Origin: Aliiroseovarius sediminilitoris
GTDB taxonomy: Bacteria > Pseudomonadota > Alphaproteobacteria > Rhodobacterales > Rhodobacteraceae
DNA: 64,000 nucleotides
Reading direction: 5' to 3'
Assembly: GCF_900109955.1 (NCBI RefSeq)
Contig: NZ_FOJB01000001.1
Location: 2,542,001-2,606,000, forward strand
Below the pieces are notes generated by a model that was not told the DNA's origin, did no database searches, and saw nothing but the letters and a program-made list of their open reading frames with translations. Below are positions 18,223-26,810 of this stretch, piece by piece. A program made the position numbers and the translations under genes. The number at the start of each line of letters is the position of its first letter. Position 1 is the first letter of the stretch.

Positions 18223-19313
18223 TAGTCCACCAACAGGCGCGCCGAGCCTGCCTCCATGTTGACATAGACCTCGGCGCCCGGATCAAAAATGCGCTTTATG
18301 CCGCGATCCGAGTTAGACGTGCGAACGGTGAAATCCGGCCCTTCATGCAGGTCGATCATCGTGGTGATGTCGGTGCCAATAAAAATGTTTTCGACAACCG
18401 TGCCTTTCAGGCTTTCCGATTCAGTGGGCTCCTCGGACAGAAACAAGCGCTCCGGGCGCACCGACATATGCACTCTAGAGCCGACGCTTACCTCGTCGAC
18501 CGCGTTACAGGTCAGCTCGTGACCGCCGCCCAGATGACAGATGGCGCGCCCATTGTTGATGGCGTCCACCGACACTTCCAGCAGATTGGTTTCACCGATG
18601 AAGTCGGCCACGAACATATTGCGCGGGCGTTCATAGATGTCCTTGGGGTCGCCCAATTGCTGCATGCTGCCGGCTGACATCACCGCGATGCGATCCGACA
18701 TGGTCAGTGCTTCTTCCTGATCGTGGGTGACGAAAATGAAGGTGATGCCGGTTTCGCGCTGTATGTGCTTCAACTCGATCTGCATGGATTTGCGCAGTTT
18801 CAGGTCAAGCGCCGACAGCGGCTCGTCCAAAAGCAGCACTTTCGGCGATGGCGCAAGCGCGCGGGCAAGAGCCACGCGTTGTTGCTGGCCGCCGGACAGT
18901 TGCGACGGTTTGCGCGCTGCAAACTGCGTCAGCTGCACAAGCTCCAGCATCTCGCCAGCTTTACTGCGGGCATCAGATTTGGACGCGCCGCGCATCTCAA
19001 GCCCGAACCCGACATTGTCCAGCACGGTCATATGTGGAAACAGCGCATAGTTCTGGAAAACAGTGTTCACGGGTCGATGGTGCGGCGGCAGGGAGACGAT
19101 CTCGTCTCCGTAAAGGAAAATGGCGCCCTCGGTCACATCCTCGAACCCTGCGATCATCCGCAGAAGCGTTGTCTTGCCGCAGCCTGATGGTCCAAGCAGT
19201 GTGAAAAACTCGTTGTCACGGATACCGAGTGATATTTTTTGCAAGGCTGTAAACTCGCCATAGCGCTTCACCGCGTCGCGGACATCCACTGCGATCTGGG
19301 TGCCGTCATTCAT
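18222..19313 (-). CDS. potG: Polyamine ABC transporter ATP-binding protein
   Basis: A 363-residue PotA/PotG ATPase. N-terminal ABC domain: Walker A GPSGCGKTT, Q-loop VFQNYALFPHMTV, signature LSGGQQQR, Walker B VLLLDEPLSALD, H-loop VTHDQEEA. The C-terminal 110 residues form the TOBE regulatory domain. The start ATG at 19313 has GGAGAG 8-12 nt upstream; in-frame codons up to 19559 lack family similarity. First gene of the operon, 57 bp downstream of a C5/G5 dyad that recurs before the aminotransferase. Confidence 0.93.
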   Translation of the reverse strand: MNDGTQIAVDVRDAVKRYGEFTALQKISLGIRDNEFFTLLGPSGCGKTTLLRMIAGFEDVTEGAIFLYGDEIVSLPPHHRPVNTVFQNYALFPHMTVLDNVGFGLEMRGASKSDARSKAGEMLELVQLTQFAARKPSQLSGGQQQRVALARALAPSPKVLLLDEPLSALDLKLRKSMQIELKHIQRETGITFIFVTHDQEEALTMSDRIAVMSAGSMQQLGDPKDIYERPRNMFVADFIGETNLLEVSVDAINNGRAICHLGGGHELTCNAVDEVSVGSRVHMSVRPERLFLSEEPTESESLKGTVVENIFIGTDITTMIDLHEGPDFTVRTSNSDRGIKRIFDPGAEVYVNMEAGSARLLVD

Positions 19314-19369
19314 TTTGAGCTCTCCGTGCTTCCGGAAAACCCTAGCGTTCGCAATGGTATCATGTCGTG

Positions 19370-19385
19370 TCCCCCGGATGGGGGA
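19370..19385 (-). promoter_or_regulatory. Candidate operator dyad upstream of potG
   Basis: TCCCCC-GGAT-GGGGGA is a perfect 6-bp dyad 57-72 bp before the potG ATG. It resembles the ACCCC-TAG-GGGGT dyad at 13470-13482 in sequence and in distance to the next ATG. Inferred to bind the regulator of the polyamine cluster. Confidence 0.5.
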
Positions 19386-19505
19386 TGGCAATGTTCGCGC
19401 ATTGTGACCTCCGAGTCTCTGCTTCAAGGTAGAGGCACAGACCCCGCACAAAAATTCGTATCTTGCGAAGTTTGGCTTAGGCACAACCTTTTCAATATCT
19501 GCGAT

Positions 19506-19524
19506 GATTAGTCGTGGCCTAATC
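19506..19524 (+). promoter_or_regulatory. Candidate LysR-type operator upstream of the monooxygenase gene
   Basis: GATTAG-N7-CTAATC is a perfect 6-bp dyad containing a T-N11-A LysR-family core (TAG...CTA). It lies about 120 bp before the flavin monooxygenase start. The only LysR gene nearby (23645-24583) is in the same gene group, so it is the natural candidate binder. The 330-bp divergent spacer also holds the potG dyad. Confidence 0.45.
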
Positions 19525-19645
19525 AAAGCTGATGGAGATCGTTCTTTTCCATACAGCACCTCATGTCAAAGTAGAGCGAACGCCGAACATGGTGCGACGC
19601 TGTCCACACCTGCGCGCCCATCTGCACAGATTGAGAGGATTTATT

Positions 19646-20923
19646 ATGCCTGTTGAGACGATAGACACGCTTGTTGTTGGCGGCGGTCAGGCCGGTATCG
19701 CCCTGAGCGAACATCTGGGAAACAGCGGTGTCCCTCATCTGGTGCTTGAGAAAAACCGGATCGCCGAGGCGTGGAGGTCGGGCCGCTGGGACGCCTTGGT
19801 TGCCAATGGCCCCGCGTGGCACGACCGGTTTCCCAGTCTTGAGTTCAAAGGCTGTGATCCGGACGAGTTCGTGACCAAAGATCGGGTTGCGGACTATCTG
19901 GAAGAATACGCGCAGATGGTAAATGCCCCGATCCGCACCGGGGTCGAGGTGTTGCAGGCCGAACGTCTTGGCGACCGTGCAGGCTTTCGGGTCGAAACCT
20001 CGGACGGTGTGATCGAAGCCAAACGGATCGTTGCCGCCACCGGCGCGTTTCAACATCCGGTGATCCCACCGATCGTGCCCAAACAGGCCGGGGTCGATCA
20101 GATTCATTCGTTTTATTACAGGAACCCCTCGCAGCTCTCGGACGGAGCGGTGTTGGTGGTCGGTGCGGGATCATCGGGGGCGCAGATCGCAGACGAGTTG
20201 AACCGCGCTGGCCGCAAGGTGTTCCTGTCTGTCGGGCCGCATGACCGCCCGCCGCGCCGCTATCGCGGGCGCGACTTCGTTTGGTGGCTGGGCGTTCTTG
20301 GTCTGTGGGACATGTCTGCGCAACAGCCTGGGACGGAACATGTGACGATCTCGGTTAGTGGAGCTTATGGTGGCCTGACCATGGATTTCCGCCGACTGGC
20401 GAGCGAAGGCGTCACCCTTCTGGGCCTGACCGATCGTTTTGAGAACGGGACATTGAGCTTTCGTGATGATCTGCAACGCAATATCGCAGCCGGTGACGCC
20501 AATTACAACGAGATGCTGGACGCGGCAGACGCTTACGTGGCGCGCACGGGCCTTGAGCTTCCCGAAGAACCGGAAGCGCGCGAGATGTGGCCCGACCCCG
20601 ATTGCCTGACCAACCCGATTCGGTCGATTGACCTTGCAAAAGAAGGTATCACCACGATCATCTGGGCCACTGGCTTTCGGCAGGATTTCAGCTGGATGAA
20701 GTTTGACGCGTTTGATGACAAAGGCGCGCCGATCCACCAGCGTGGAGTCTCGGTTGTGCCGGACGTCTATTTCCTGGGCCTTCCGTGGCAGTCGCGTCGC
20801 GGATCCACCTTCCTGTGGGGGGTCTGGCATGACGCAAAACACATCGCCGATCAGATCGCCACACAACAGGCCTATCTGGACTATGACGGCATGGCCGCGC
20901 CGATACAGTCAGCCGCGCAATAA
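19646..20923 (+). CDS. Flavin-containing monooxygenase-like FAD/NAD(P)-binding protein
   Basis: A 425-residue class B flavoprotein-like enzyme. The FAD-binding Rossmann motif VVGGGQAGIALSEHL is at about residue 10, the NADP-binding motif VVGAGSSGAQIADEL at about 175, and ATGAFQHP between them; FYYRNP stands where FMOs carry FxGxxxHxxxY, so the fingerprint is incomplete. Related CzcO-type proteins oxygenate N or S atoms or catalyse Baeyer-Villiger reactions; the substrate here is unknown. The ATG at 19646 has GAGAGGA 8 nt upstream. First gene of the plus-strand catabolic group. Confidence 0.8.
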   Translation: MPVETIDTLVVGGGQAGIALSEHLGNSGVPHLVLEKNRIAEAWRSGRWDALVANGPAWHDRFPSLEFKGCDPDEFVTKDRVADYLEEYAQMVNAPIRTGVEVLQAERLGDRAGFRVETSDGVIEAKRIVAATGAFQHPVIPPIVPKQAGVDQIHSFYYRNPSQLSDGAVLVVGAGSSGAQIADELNRAGRKVFLSVGPHDRPPRRYRGRDFVWWLGVLGLWDMSAQQPGTEHVTISVSGAYGGLTMDFRRLASEGVTLLGLTDRFENGTLSFRDDLQRNIAAGDANYNEMLDAADAYVARTGLELPEEPEAREMWPDPDCLTNPIRSIDLAKEGITTIIWATGFRQDFSWMKFDAFDDKGAPIHQRGVSVVPDVYFLGLPWQSRRGSTFLWGVWHDAKHIADQIATQQAYLDYDGMAAPIQSAAQ

Positions 20924-21006
20924 AGTGAAGCAATCGGGATCAGAAATGGTCAAGGATTACATCGTCCACTACGCCCGCCCGACATTGACACCTGACAGGA
21001 GCCCCC

Positions 21007-21423
21007 ATGGCCCATACCCGCATTCGTAAATTCAACACGTCGGACACCTATCCGGAACAGAACCTCGACAACGATCTGTGTCAGGCCGTCGTCACCCACG
21101 GCGGCAAGACAGTCTGGCTGCGCGGGCAGTGCCCGCAGAACCTTGATGACGCTGTGAGCATCGACAGTCACGACCCGGTCGAGCAGACCCGCAAGGTCAT
21201 GCAAAACATCAAACAACTGATCGAAGAAGCGGGCGGAACGATGGAGCATCTTGTGAAAGTGGTCGTCTATATCACCGATGTGCGCCACCGCGAGGATGTC
21301 TATCGCACCATGGGCGAATATATCAAAGGCGTGCATCCCGTCTCGACCGGGTTGGTGGTGCAGGCCCTGGCACGGCCCGAATGGCTTGTGGAAATCGACG
21401 GCACCGCCGTCATACCGGAGTGA
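21007..21423 (+). CDS. RidA/YjgF family protein (enamine/imine deaminase)
   Basis: A small cytoplasmic protein, 138 residues, with a chorismate-mutase-like fold. The conserved VVVYITDVRHREDVYRTMGEY and the C-terminal ALARPEWLVEIDGTAVIPE are present, including the Arg used by RidA to bind the carboxylate of enamine substrates. RidA proteins hydrolyse reactive enamines and imines released during amino-acid or amine breakdown. Position between an oxygenase and a DUF1028 gene suggests it clears an intermediate of this pathway. The next start follows its stop by 4 bp. Confidence 0.88.
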   Translation: MAHTRIRKFNTSDTYPEQNLDNDLCQAVVTHGGKTVWLRGQCPQNLDDAVSIDSHDPVEQTRKVMQNIKQLIEEAGGTMEHLVKVVVYITDVRHREDVYRTMGEYIKGVHPVSTGLVVQALARPEWLVEIDGTAVIPE

Positions 21424-21427
21424 CCGC

Positions 21428-22102
21428 ATGACCTTTTCCCTTGTCGCCCGCTGCGCTGATACCGGCATGTTTGGCGTGGCCATCTCGTCTTCCTCGCCCG
21501 CCGTCGCCGCGCGCTGCGCGTATGCGCGGGCAGGCGTTGGTGCGGTGGCCTCACAGAACGTGACCGACCCGACACTTGGCCCCTTGGCGCTTGACCTGAT
21601 GCAAGGCGGCATGAGCGCGGGCGAAGCGATTGCGGGGGTCAAAGACCTTGGCAAACATATCGAATACCGGCAGGTTCTGGCAGTAGACAAACAGGGCGCA
21701 ACGGCGATCCATTCGGGCCCGAACAGCCTTGGCATCTGGACACAAGCGCAAGGGCAGGATGTCGCCTCGGGTGGCAATCTTCTTGCCAATGACGGCGTGC
21801 CGCAGGCCATCGTGGACGGATTTCTATCCAGCACGGGTCATCTGGGTGATCGCTTGATTGCCGCGATGCGCGCAGGTCTGGCCGCGGGTGGCGAAGCCGG
21901 CCCGGTGCATTCGGCGGGCATGATGCTGGTTGACAAGGTGGCGTGGCCGGTGGCCGACCTGCGCTGCGACTGGACCGAGGACTGCCCGATCAAGGCGGTC
22001 GCCACCGCCTGGGACATCTACAAGCCGCAATTGGACGCCTATGTCCAACGCGCGCTCGACCCGCGCGAGGCGCCATCTTACGGCGTGCCGGGCGACGATT
22101 AA
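21428..22102 (+). CDS. DUF1028 family protein (Ntn-hydrolase-like)
   Basis: A 224-residue protein matching DUF1028: an MTFSLVARCADTGMFGVAISSSSPAVAARC-type start (split over residues 1-30), then GVGAVASQNVTDP and a GNLL segment, and DLRCDW near the end. The family looks like an N-terminal-nucleophile amidase and often sits next to RidA, ALDH and amide-hydrolase genes, but I know of no established activity. Start ATG 21428; the stop is 12 bp before the aldehyde dehydrogenase. Confidence 0.85.
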   Translation: MTFSLVARCADTGMFGVAISSSSPAVAARCAYARAGVGAVASQNVTDPTLGPLALDLMQGGMSAGEAIAGVKDLGKHIEYRQVLAVDKQGATAIHSGPNSLGIWTQAQGQDVASGGNLLANDGVPQAIVDGFLSSTGHLGDRLIAAMRAGLAAGGEAGPVHSAGMMLVDKVAWPVADLRCDWTEDCPIKAVATAWDIYKPQLDAYVQRALDPREAPSYGVPGDD

Positions 22103-22114
22103 TCAAGGGGTGAC

Positions 22115-23614
22115 ATGATGTTGGACTATAGCTTTGAAGATTGGAAATCCCGCGCCGCGGCGCTGAGCTTTCGCAATCAGGCCTTCATTGACGGCAAATT
22201 CGTCGATGCGGTGTCAGGCAAGACCTTTGACAGCATCAACCCGGCAACGGGCGAGGTGCTGACCCCGGTCGCCGAATGCGATGCGGCAGATGTGGATCTG
22301 GCCGTCGCCGCCGCGCGCAAATCTTTCGAGGCCGGATCATGGTCCCGCACGGCCCCCGGGGATCGCAAGGCAGTGTTGTTGAAACTGGCCGATCTGATCC
22401 GGGAAAACCTTGAAGAAATGGCGCTTTTGGACAGTCTGGACATGGGCAAACTGGTCACGGATGCCGCAACCATTGACGCGCCGGGGTCTGCGCATTTCTT
22501 CCAATGGTATGCCGAAGCAATTGACAAGATTTATGATGAGGTCGCCCCTACCGGCCCCGGTGATCTGGCACTGGTGTCGCGCGTGCCCCTTGGTGTGGTT
22601 GGTGCGGTGACACCGTGGAACTTCCCTTTGGACATGGCCACCTGGAAGTCGGCAGCAGCACTTGCGGCAGGTAACTCGGTGGTTCTGAAACCCGCCGAGC
22701 AATCGCCGCTTTCCGCCCTGCGTCTGGCTGAACTTGCGTCCGAGGCGGGGTTGCCTGACGGGGTTCTGAACGTTGTGCCGGGCTTTGGCCACACCGCCGG
22801 GCAGGCGCTTGGATTGCATATGGATGTGGACTGTCTGGCCTTCACCGGGTCAACCGCCATTGGCAAGAAATTCATGGAGTATTCGGGCCAGTCGAACCTG
22901 AAACAGGTCTGGCCCGAAACTGGCGGCAAAAGCCCCAACCTGATCTTTGCCGATTGCGAAAATCTGGACGCGGCGGCGGACATGGCGGCCTTCGGCATTT
23001 TCTTCAATCAGGGCGAGGTGTGCTCGGCCAACTCGCGGCTTTATGTCGAACGTGGGGTCAAGGACGCCTTTGTCGAAAAGATGATTGCGCGGTCCGAAGC
23101 GATGCAACCGGGCGACCCCTTGGACCCTGCCGCCAAAATGGGCGCCATCGTGGACGAGAAGCAGACCGAGAACATCATGCGCTTTGTCGAAGGTGGCAAG
23201 AAGACCGCAAATCTCGTGGCTGGTGGCGCGCGCGCCTATGTCGATGGCAAGGGGTGCTTTGTGCCGCCCACGATTTTTGACGATGTGCGCCACGACGATC
23301 CTCTGGCGCGCGACGAAATATTCGGCCCTGTCCTGTCGATCATCCCGTTCGATACGGAAGACGAGGCGGTCACGATGGCCAATGACAGCGTCTATGGTCT
23401 GGCCGCATCGGTCTGGACCGACAATTTAAGCCGCGCGCTCAGGGTGTCTGACAAGCTTTTTGCTGGGACCGTATCGGTCAATACGGTGGATGCACTTTCC
23501 GCGCAGACGCCCTTTGGCGGGATGAAGCAATCGGGTTTCGGGCGTGATTTGTCGCTGCACAGCTTTGACAAATATACCGCGCTCAAGACCACGTGGATCA
23601 AGTATAAAGCTTGA
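22115..23614 (+). CDS. NAD(P)-dependent aldehyde dehydrogenase (PuuC/KauB-like)
   Basis: An ALDH-superfamily enzyme of 499 residues. Seen: the oxyanion Asn in VTPWNFPLD, FTGSTAIGKKFMEYSGQSN, the general base Glu in WPETGGKSPN, the catalytic Cys in NQGEVCSANSR, and EIFGPVLS. The subgroup oxidises gamma-glutamyl- or gamma-amino-butyraldehyde and similar aminoaldehydes. It may serve this cluster, and it could also oxidise the aminoaldehyde made by the polyamine aminotransferase encoded 9 kb away. ATG codons at 22115 and 22118 are both possible starts. Confidence 0.9.
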   Translation: MMLDYSFEDWKSRAAALSFRNQAFIDGKFVDAVSGKTFDSINPATGEVLTPVAECDAADVDLAVAAARKSFEAGSWSRTAPGDRKAVLLKLADLIRENLEEMALLDSLDMGKLVTDAATIDAPGSAHFFQWYAEAIDKIYDEVAPTGPGDLALVSRVPLGVVGAVTPWNFPLDMATWKSAAALAAGNSVVLKPAEQSPLSALRLAELASEAGLPDGVLNVVPGFGHTAGQALGLHMDVDCLAFTGSTAIGKKFMEYSGQSNLKQVWPETGGKSPNLIFADCENLDAAADMAAFGIFFNQGEVCSANSRLYVERGVKDAFVEKMIARSEAMQPGDPLDPAAKMGAIVDEKQTENIMRFVEGGKKTANLVAGGARAYVDGKGCFVPPTIFDDVRHDDPLARDEIFGPVLSIIPFDTEDEAVTMANDSVYGLAASVWTDNLSRALRVSDKLFAGTVSVNTVDALSAQTPFGGMKQSGFGRDLSLHSFDKYTALKTTWIKYKA

Positions 23615-23644
23615 ACCCCTTGAACCGTCGGGCATAATCGCACG

Positions 23645-24583
23645 ATGCCTTTGCGGTTCACTCTTCGTCAGTTGGAATATTTCGTCGCCGTGGGCGAGGA
23701 AGGCTCGATCTCGCAGGCCAGCGAACGGGTGAACGTCTCATCGCCCTCGATCTCGGCTGCAATCTCGCAGTTGGAAGACGAGTTTGGCCTGCCCCTTTTC
23801 GTGCGCAAACACGCCCATGGGCTAAGCCTGACGCAAGCCGGGCGCCAGTTCATGGTGCAGGCCAAAAAAGTGCTGGTCGAGGCCGAGGCGTTGAACCGCC
23901 TGGCGGGGGATATTTCCGGCAATGTTCAGGGTCCGCTGAACATCGGCTGTCTGGTGACGTTCGCGCAGATGCTTTTGCCTGCAATCCGACGCCAATTCGA
24001 ACTGACCTATCCGGACACCCGCGTCAGCCAGATTGAAACCGACCAACTGAACTTGATCGAACGGCTTCGCCGCGCGCAGATCGACGTGGCATTGTCCTAT
24101 GATCTCGAGATACCGCCTGACCTTGAATTCGTACCCCTACGCACATTGCCACCCTATGCCATGGTGCCCGAAGGCCACCCCCTCGCGCGGCAAAACGAGG
24201 TCGATATCGAAGAGCTTCTGGACTATCCGATGGTGCTGCTCGACCTGCCGCTGAGCAGCGATTATTTCCTGAGCTTCTTCGATCAGACCGGGCGCAAACC
24301 CAAGATTGTCGAACGCACCCGTGATATGGCGGTGATGCGGTCGCTGGTGGCCAACGGGTTTGGTTATGCGATTGCCAATATCCGCCCCTTCTCTGACCTT
24401 TCCCCCGATGGGCGGCGGCTGGTGTTCATTCCGTTGAAAGGTGAACAGCGCCCCATGCGACTGGGCCTGATCATCCCCGAAGGCGCGCGCAATGTGTTGA
24501 CCGTCAACGCCTTCATCACCCATGCCTCCGAGGTGATCTGCGGTTGGAATTACCCGGGTCAGGCCATCGACGCCGGGGCTTAA
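23645..24583 (+). CDS. LysR-family transcriptional regulator
   Basis: A 312-residue regulator: N-terminal winged helix-turn-helix (FTLRQLEYFVAVGEEGSISQASERV, then SSPSISAAISQLE and LPLFVRKHAHG), followed by a periplasmic-binding-fold effector domain from about residue 90 (GPLNIGCLVTFAQMLLPAI). The CidR/IlvY-like spacing is ordinary. Encoded within and co-directional with the catabolic genes 30 bp after the ALDH stop, so a local regulator is likely; a matching dyad lies at 19506-19524. Confidence 0.9.
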   Translation: MPLRFTLRQLEYFVAVGEEGSISQASERVNVSSPSISAAISQLEDEFGLPLFVRKHAHGLSLTQAGRQFMVQAKKVLVEAEALNRLAGDISGNVQGPLNIGCLVTFAQMLLPAIRRQFELTYPDTRVSQIETDQLNLIERLRRAQIDVALSYDLEIPPDLEFVPLRTLPPYAMVPEGHPLARQNEVDIEELLDYPMVLLDLPLSSDYFLSFFDQTGRKPKIVERTRDMAVMRSLVANGFGYAIANIRPFSDLSPDGRRLVFIPLKGEQRPMRLGLIIPEGARNVLTVNAFITHASEVICGWNYPGQAIDAGA

Positions 24584-24680
24584 CCCCAACCTAATCCACG
24601 CTTTCGCAACCTCGACTTTTACCTAACCCGATCATCTGTCACGCTGGCCGGACAACGCGATCCTGACAGGAGAATGAAAC

Positions 24681-26750
24681 GTGCGCGACAAACGCTATGA
24701 AGTCCTTTTCGAGCCCATGCAGATCGGGCCGGTGACCGCCAAGAACCGGTTCTATCAGGTGCCCCATTGCAATGGCGGCGGGTATCGCGATCCGTCTGCG
24801 GCGGCCGAGATGCGGCGCTCCAAGGCCGAAGGCGGCTGGGGCGTGATTTTCACCGAACAGACCGAGATGCACCACACCTCGGAAATCACCCCGTTCATCG
24901 AACTGCGCCTGTGGGAAGACAAAGATATCCCAATGCTGCGCAAGATGTCCGAGCGGATGAAGGAATATGGCGCGCTTGCGGGGATCCAACTGGCCTATTC
25001 GGGCGTCAATGGACCGAACCTTTATACGAAAGAGGTGCCGCTGGCGGTATCCGCCCAACCCATCCGCACCTTTACCAACGACCCTGTGCAGGCGCGCGCG
25101 CTGGACAAAAGCGATATCCGCGATCTGCGCCGCTGGTTCGTGAACGCAGCGAAACGGTCGCAAGACGCGGGCTTTGACCTGATCTGCCTTTACGGCGCGC
25201 ATGGGTTCGGCATCTTCCAACACTTCCTGAGCCGCGCAACCAATCACCGTACGGATGAGTATGGTGGCAGTCTTGAAAACCGGTCGCGCTTCGTGAACGA
25301 GGTGATCGCCGACATCAAGGACGCTGTTGGCGACTCGATGGGCATCACACTGCGCGTGTCGCTGGACGAAACCATCGGAGAGCTTGGCTTTTCAAACGCC
25401 GAAGTGCGCGAGTTCGTCGAAATGAACCGCAACCTGCCTGACCTTTGGGATCTGGCGCAAGGCACGTGGGAAGATTGCTCGGGTCCGTCCCGCTTCAAGG
25501 AAGAGGCCGCACAGGAACAACTGGTCAAGGGCATTCACGAGCTGACGGACAAGCCCATCGTCGGTGTCGGGCGCTTCACCAGCCCGGACGTCATGGCCAA
25601 GATGGTGCGCACCGGCACGCTGGATTTCATCGGTTGCGCCCGCCCTTCGATTGCAGACCCTTTCCTTCCGAAGAAAATCGAGGAAGGCCGGGTCGAAGAC
25701 ATCCGCGAATGTATCGGCTGCAACATCTGCATCACAGGCGACATGACCATGTCGATCAGCCGCTGCACCCAGAACCCCACCTTCATGGAGGAATGGCGCA
25801 AGGGCTGGCACCCGGAACGCATGAACGCGAAGGGTGACAGCTCGAACGTGCTGGTCGTCGGCGCGGGTCCTGCCGGGCTTGAGGCAACGCGCGCCTTGGC
25901 CGAGCGTGGCTATGACGTGGCCCTGGCCGAATCCGGCACCGCCATCGGGGGGCGTGTGTCCCGCGAACGGTTGCTGCCCGGCCTGTCGGCCTGGGGCCGC
26001 GTGGTGGACTACCGCGAATATCAGATCGGACAAAAACCCAATGTCGAAACCTATTTCGACAGTGAATTGGATGCCGAGAGCATTTTGGAGTTCGGGTTCG
26101 AAAATGTCTGCATCGCGACCGGGGCCAAGTGGCGCCGCGACGGGGTTGCGCGGCAGCATGTGATCCCCTTTCCGACGGACGCGGCCATGCCGCTCTATTC
26201 CCCCGACGACCTGATGGATGGGGCAGCCCCCTCAGGTCACGTGGTGATCTATGATGATGACCACTACTATATGGGTGGCGTGATGGCCGAGCTATTGATC
26301 CAGAAAGGTTGCACGGTGACACTGGTGACACCCGCCGCCTATGTCAGCGAATGGACACTGAACACGTTGGAGCAGCACGAAATCCACCGTCGTCTGGTTG
26401 GAATGGGCGTTGTAATCGAACTGAACCGCGGCGTCATGTCCATCGGCAAGGATCATGTCGAAACCAATTGTATGTTCACCGACCAGCGGCGGGCGATTGA
26501 ATGTGATGGCGTGTTGCTCGTTTCGTCCAAACTCGAAAACAACAGCGTTTACAACGACCTGAAGGCACGCGAGGCCGAGTGGGCAGATGCGGGCATCAAG
26601 TCAGTCAAACTGATCGGTGACGCCAATGCACCCGGCCCGATTGCATGGGCCACCTATGCGGGCCACCGCTATGCACGTGAACTGGACAGCGAGGATATTG
26701 GCGACGCGCTGCCCTTCCGCCGCGAAATTACCGCGCTGGCCGTGGATTGA
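24681..26750 (+). CDS. Trimethylamine/dimethylamine dehydrogenase-like iron-sulfur flavoprotein
   Basis: A 689-residue enzyme of the old-yellow-enzyme/TMADH family. N-terminal FMN barrel with FYQVPHC, where Cys30 matches the 6-S-cysteinyl-FMN cysteine of TMADH; KAEGGWG; the Tyr-Gly-Ala-His active-site pair; and GCARPSIADPFLP. The 4Fe-4S site reads CIGCNIC...C. The C-terminal half holds an ADP-binding Rossmann motif (VVGAGPAGLEATRAL). Position 60, Tyr in TMADH, is Gln here, so trimethylamine is probably not the substrate; dimethylamine, dimethylglycine or another N-methyl compound is possible. GTG start at 24681 with AGGAG upstream. Confidence 0.82.
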   Translation: MRDKRYEVLFEPMQIGPVTAKNRFYQVPHCNGGGYRDPSAAAEMRRSKAEGGWGVIFTEQTEMHHTSEITPFIELRLWEDKDIPMLRKMSERMKEYGALAGIQLAYSGVNGPNLYTKEVPLAVSAQPIRTFTNDPVQARALDKSDIRDLRRWFVNAAKRSQDAGFDLICLYGAHGFGIFQHFLSRATNHRTDEYGGSLENRSRFVNEVIADIKDAVGDSMGITLRVSLDETIGELGFSNAEVREFVEMNRNLPDLWDLAQGTWEDCSGPSRFKEEAAQEQLVKGIHELTDKPIVGVGRFTSPDVMAKMVRTGTLDFIGCARPSIADPFLPKKIEEGRVEDIRECIGCNICITGDMTMSISRCTQNPTFMEEWRKGWHPERMNAKGDSSNVLVVGAGPAGLEATRALAERGYDVALAESGTAIGGRVSRERLLPGLSAWGRVVDYREYQIGQKPNVETYFDSELDAESILEFGFENVCIATGAKWRRDGVARQHVIPFPTDAAMPLYSPDDLMDGAAPSGHVVIYDDDHYYMGGVMAELLIQKGCTVTLVTPAAYVSEWTLNTLEQHEIHRRLVGMGVVIELNRGVMSIGKDHVETNCMFTDQRRAIECDGVLLVSSKLENNSVYNDLKAREAEWADAGIKSVKLIGDANAPGPIAWATYAGHRYARELDSEDIGDALPFRREITALAVD

Positions 26751-26810
26751 ACGCGCCTGTTCCTTTCCCCGCAGATCGGTCAGGATACAGGTGCCGAAGA
26801 AAGAGGCGAT

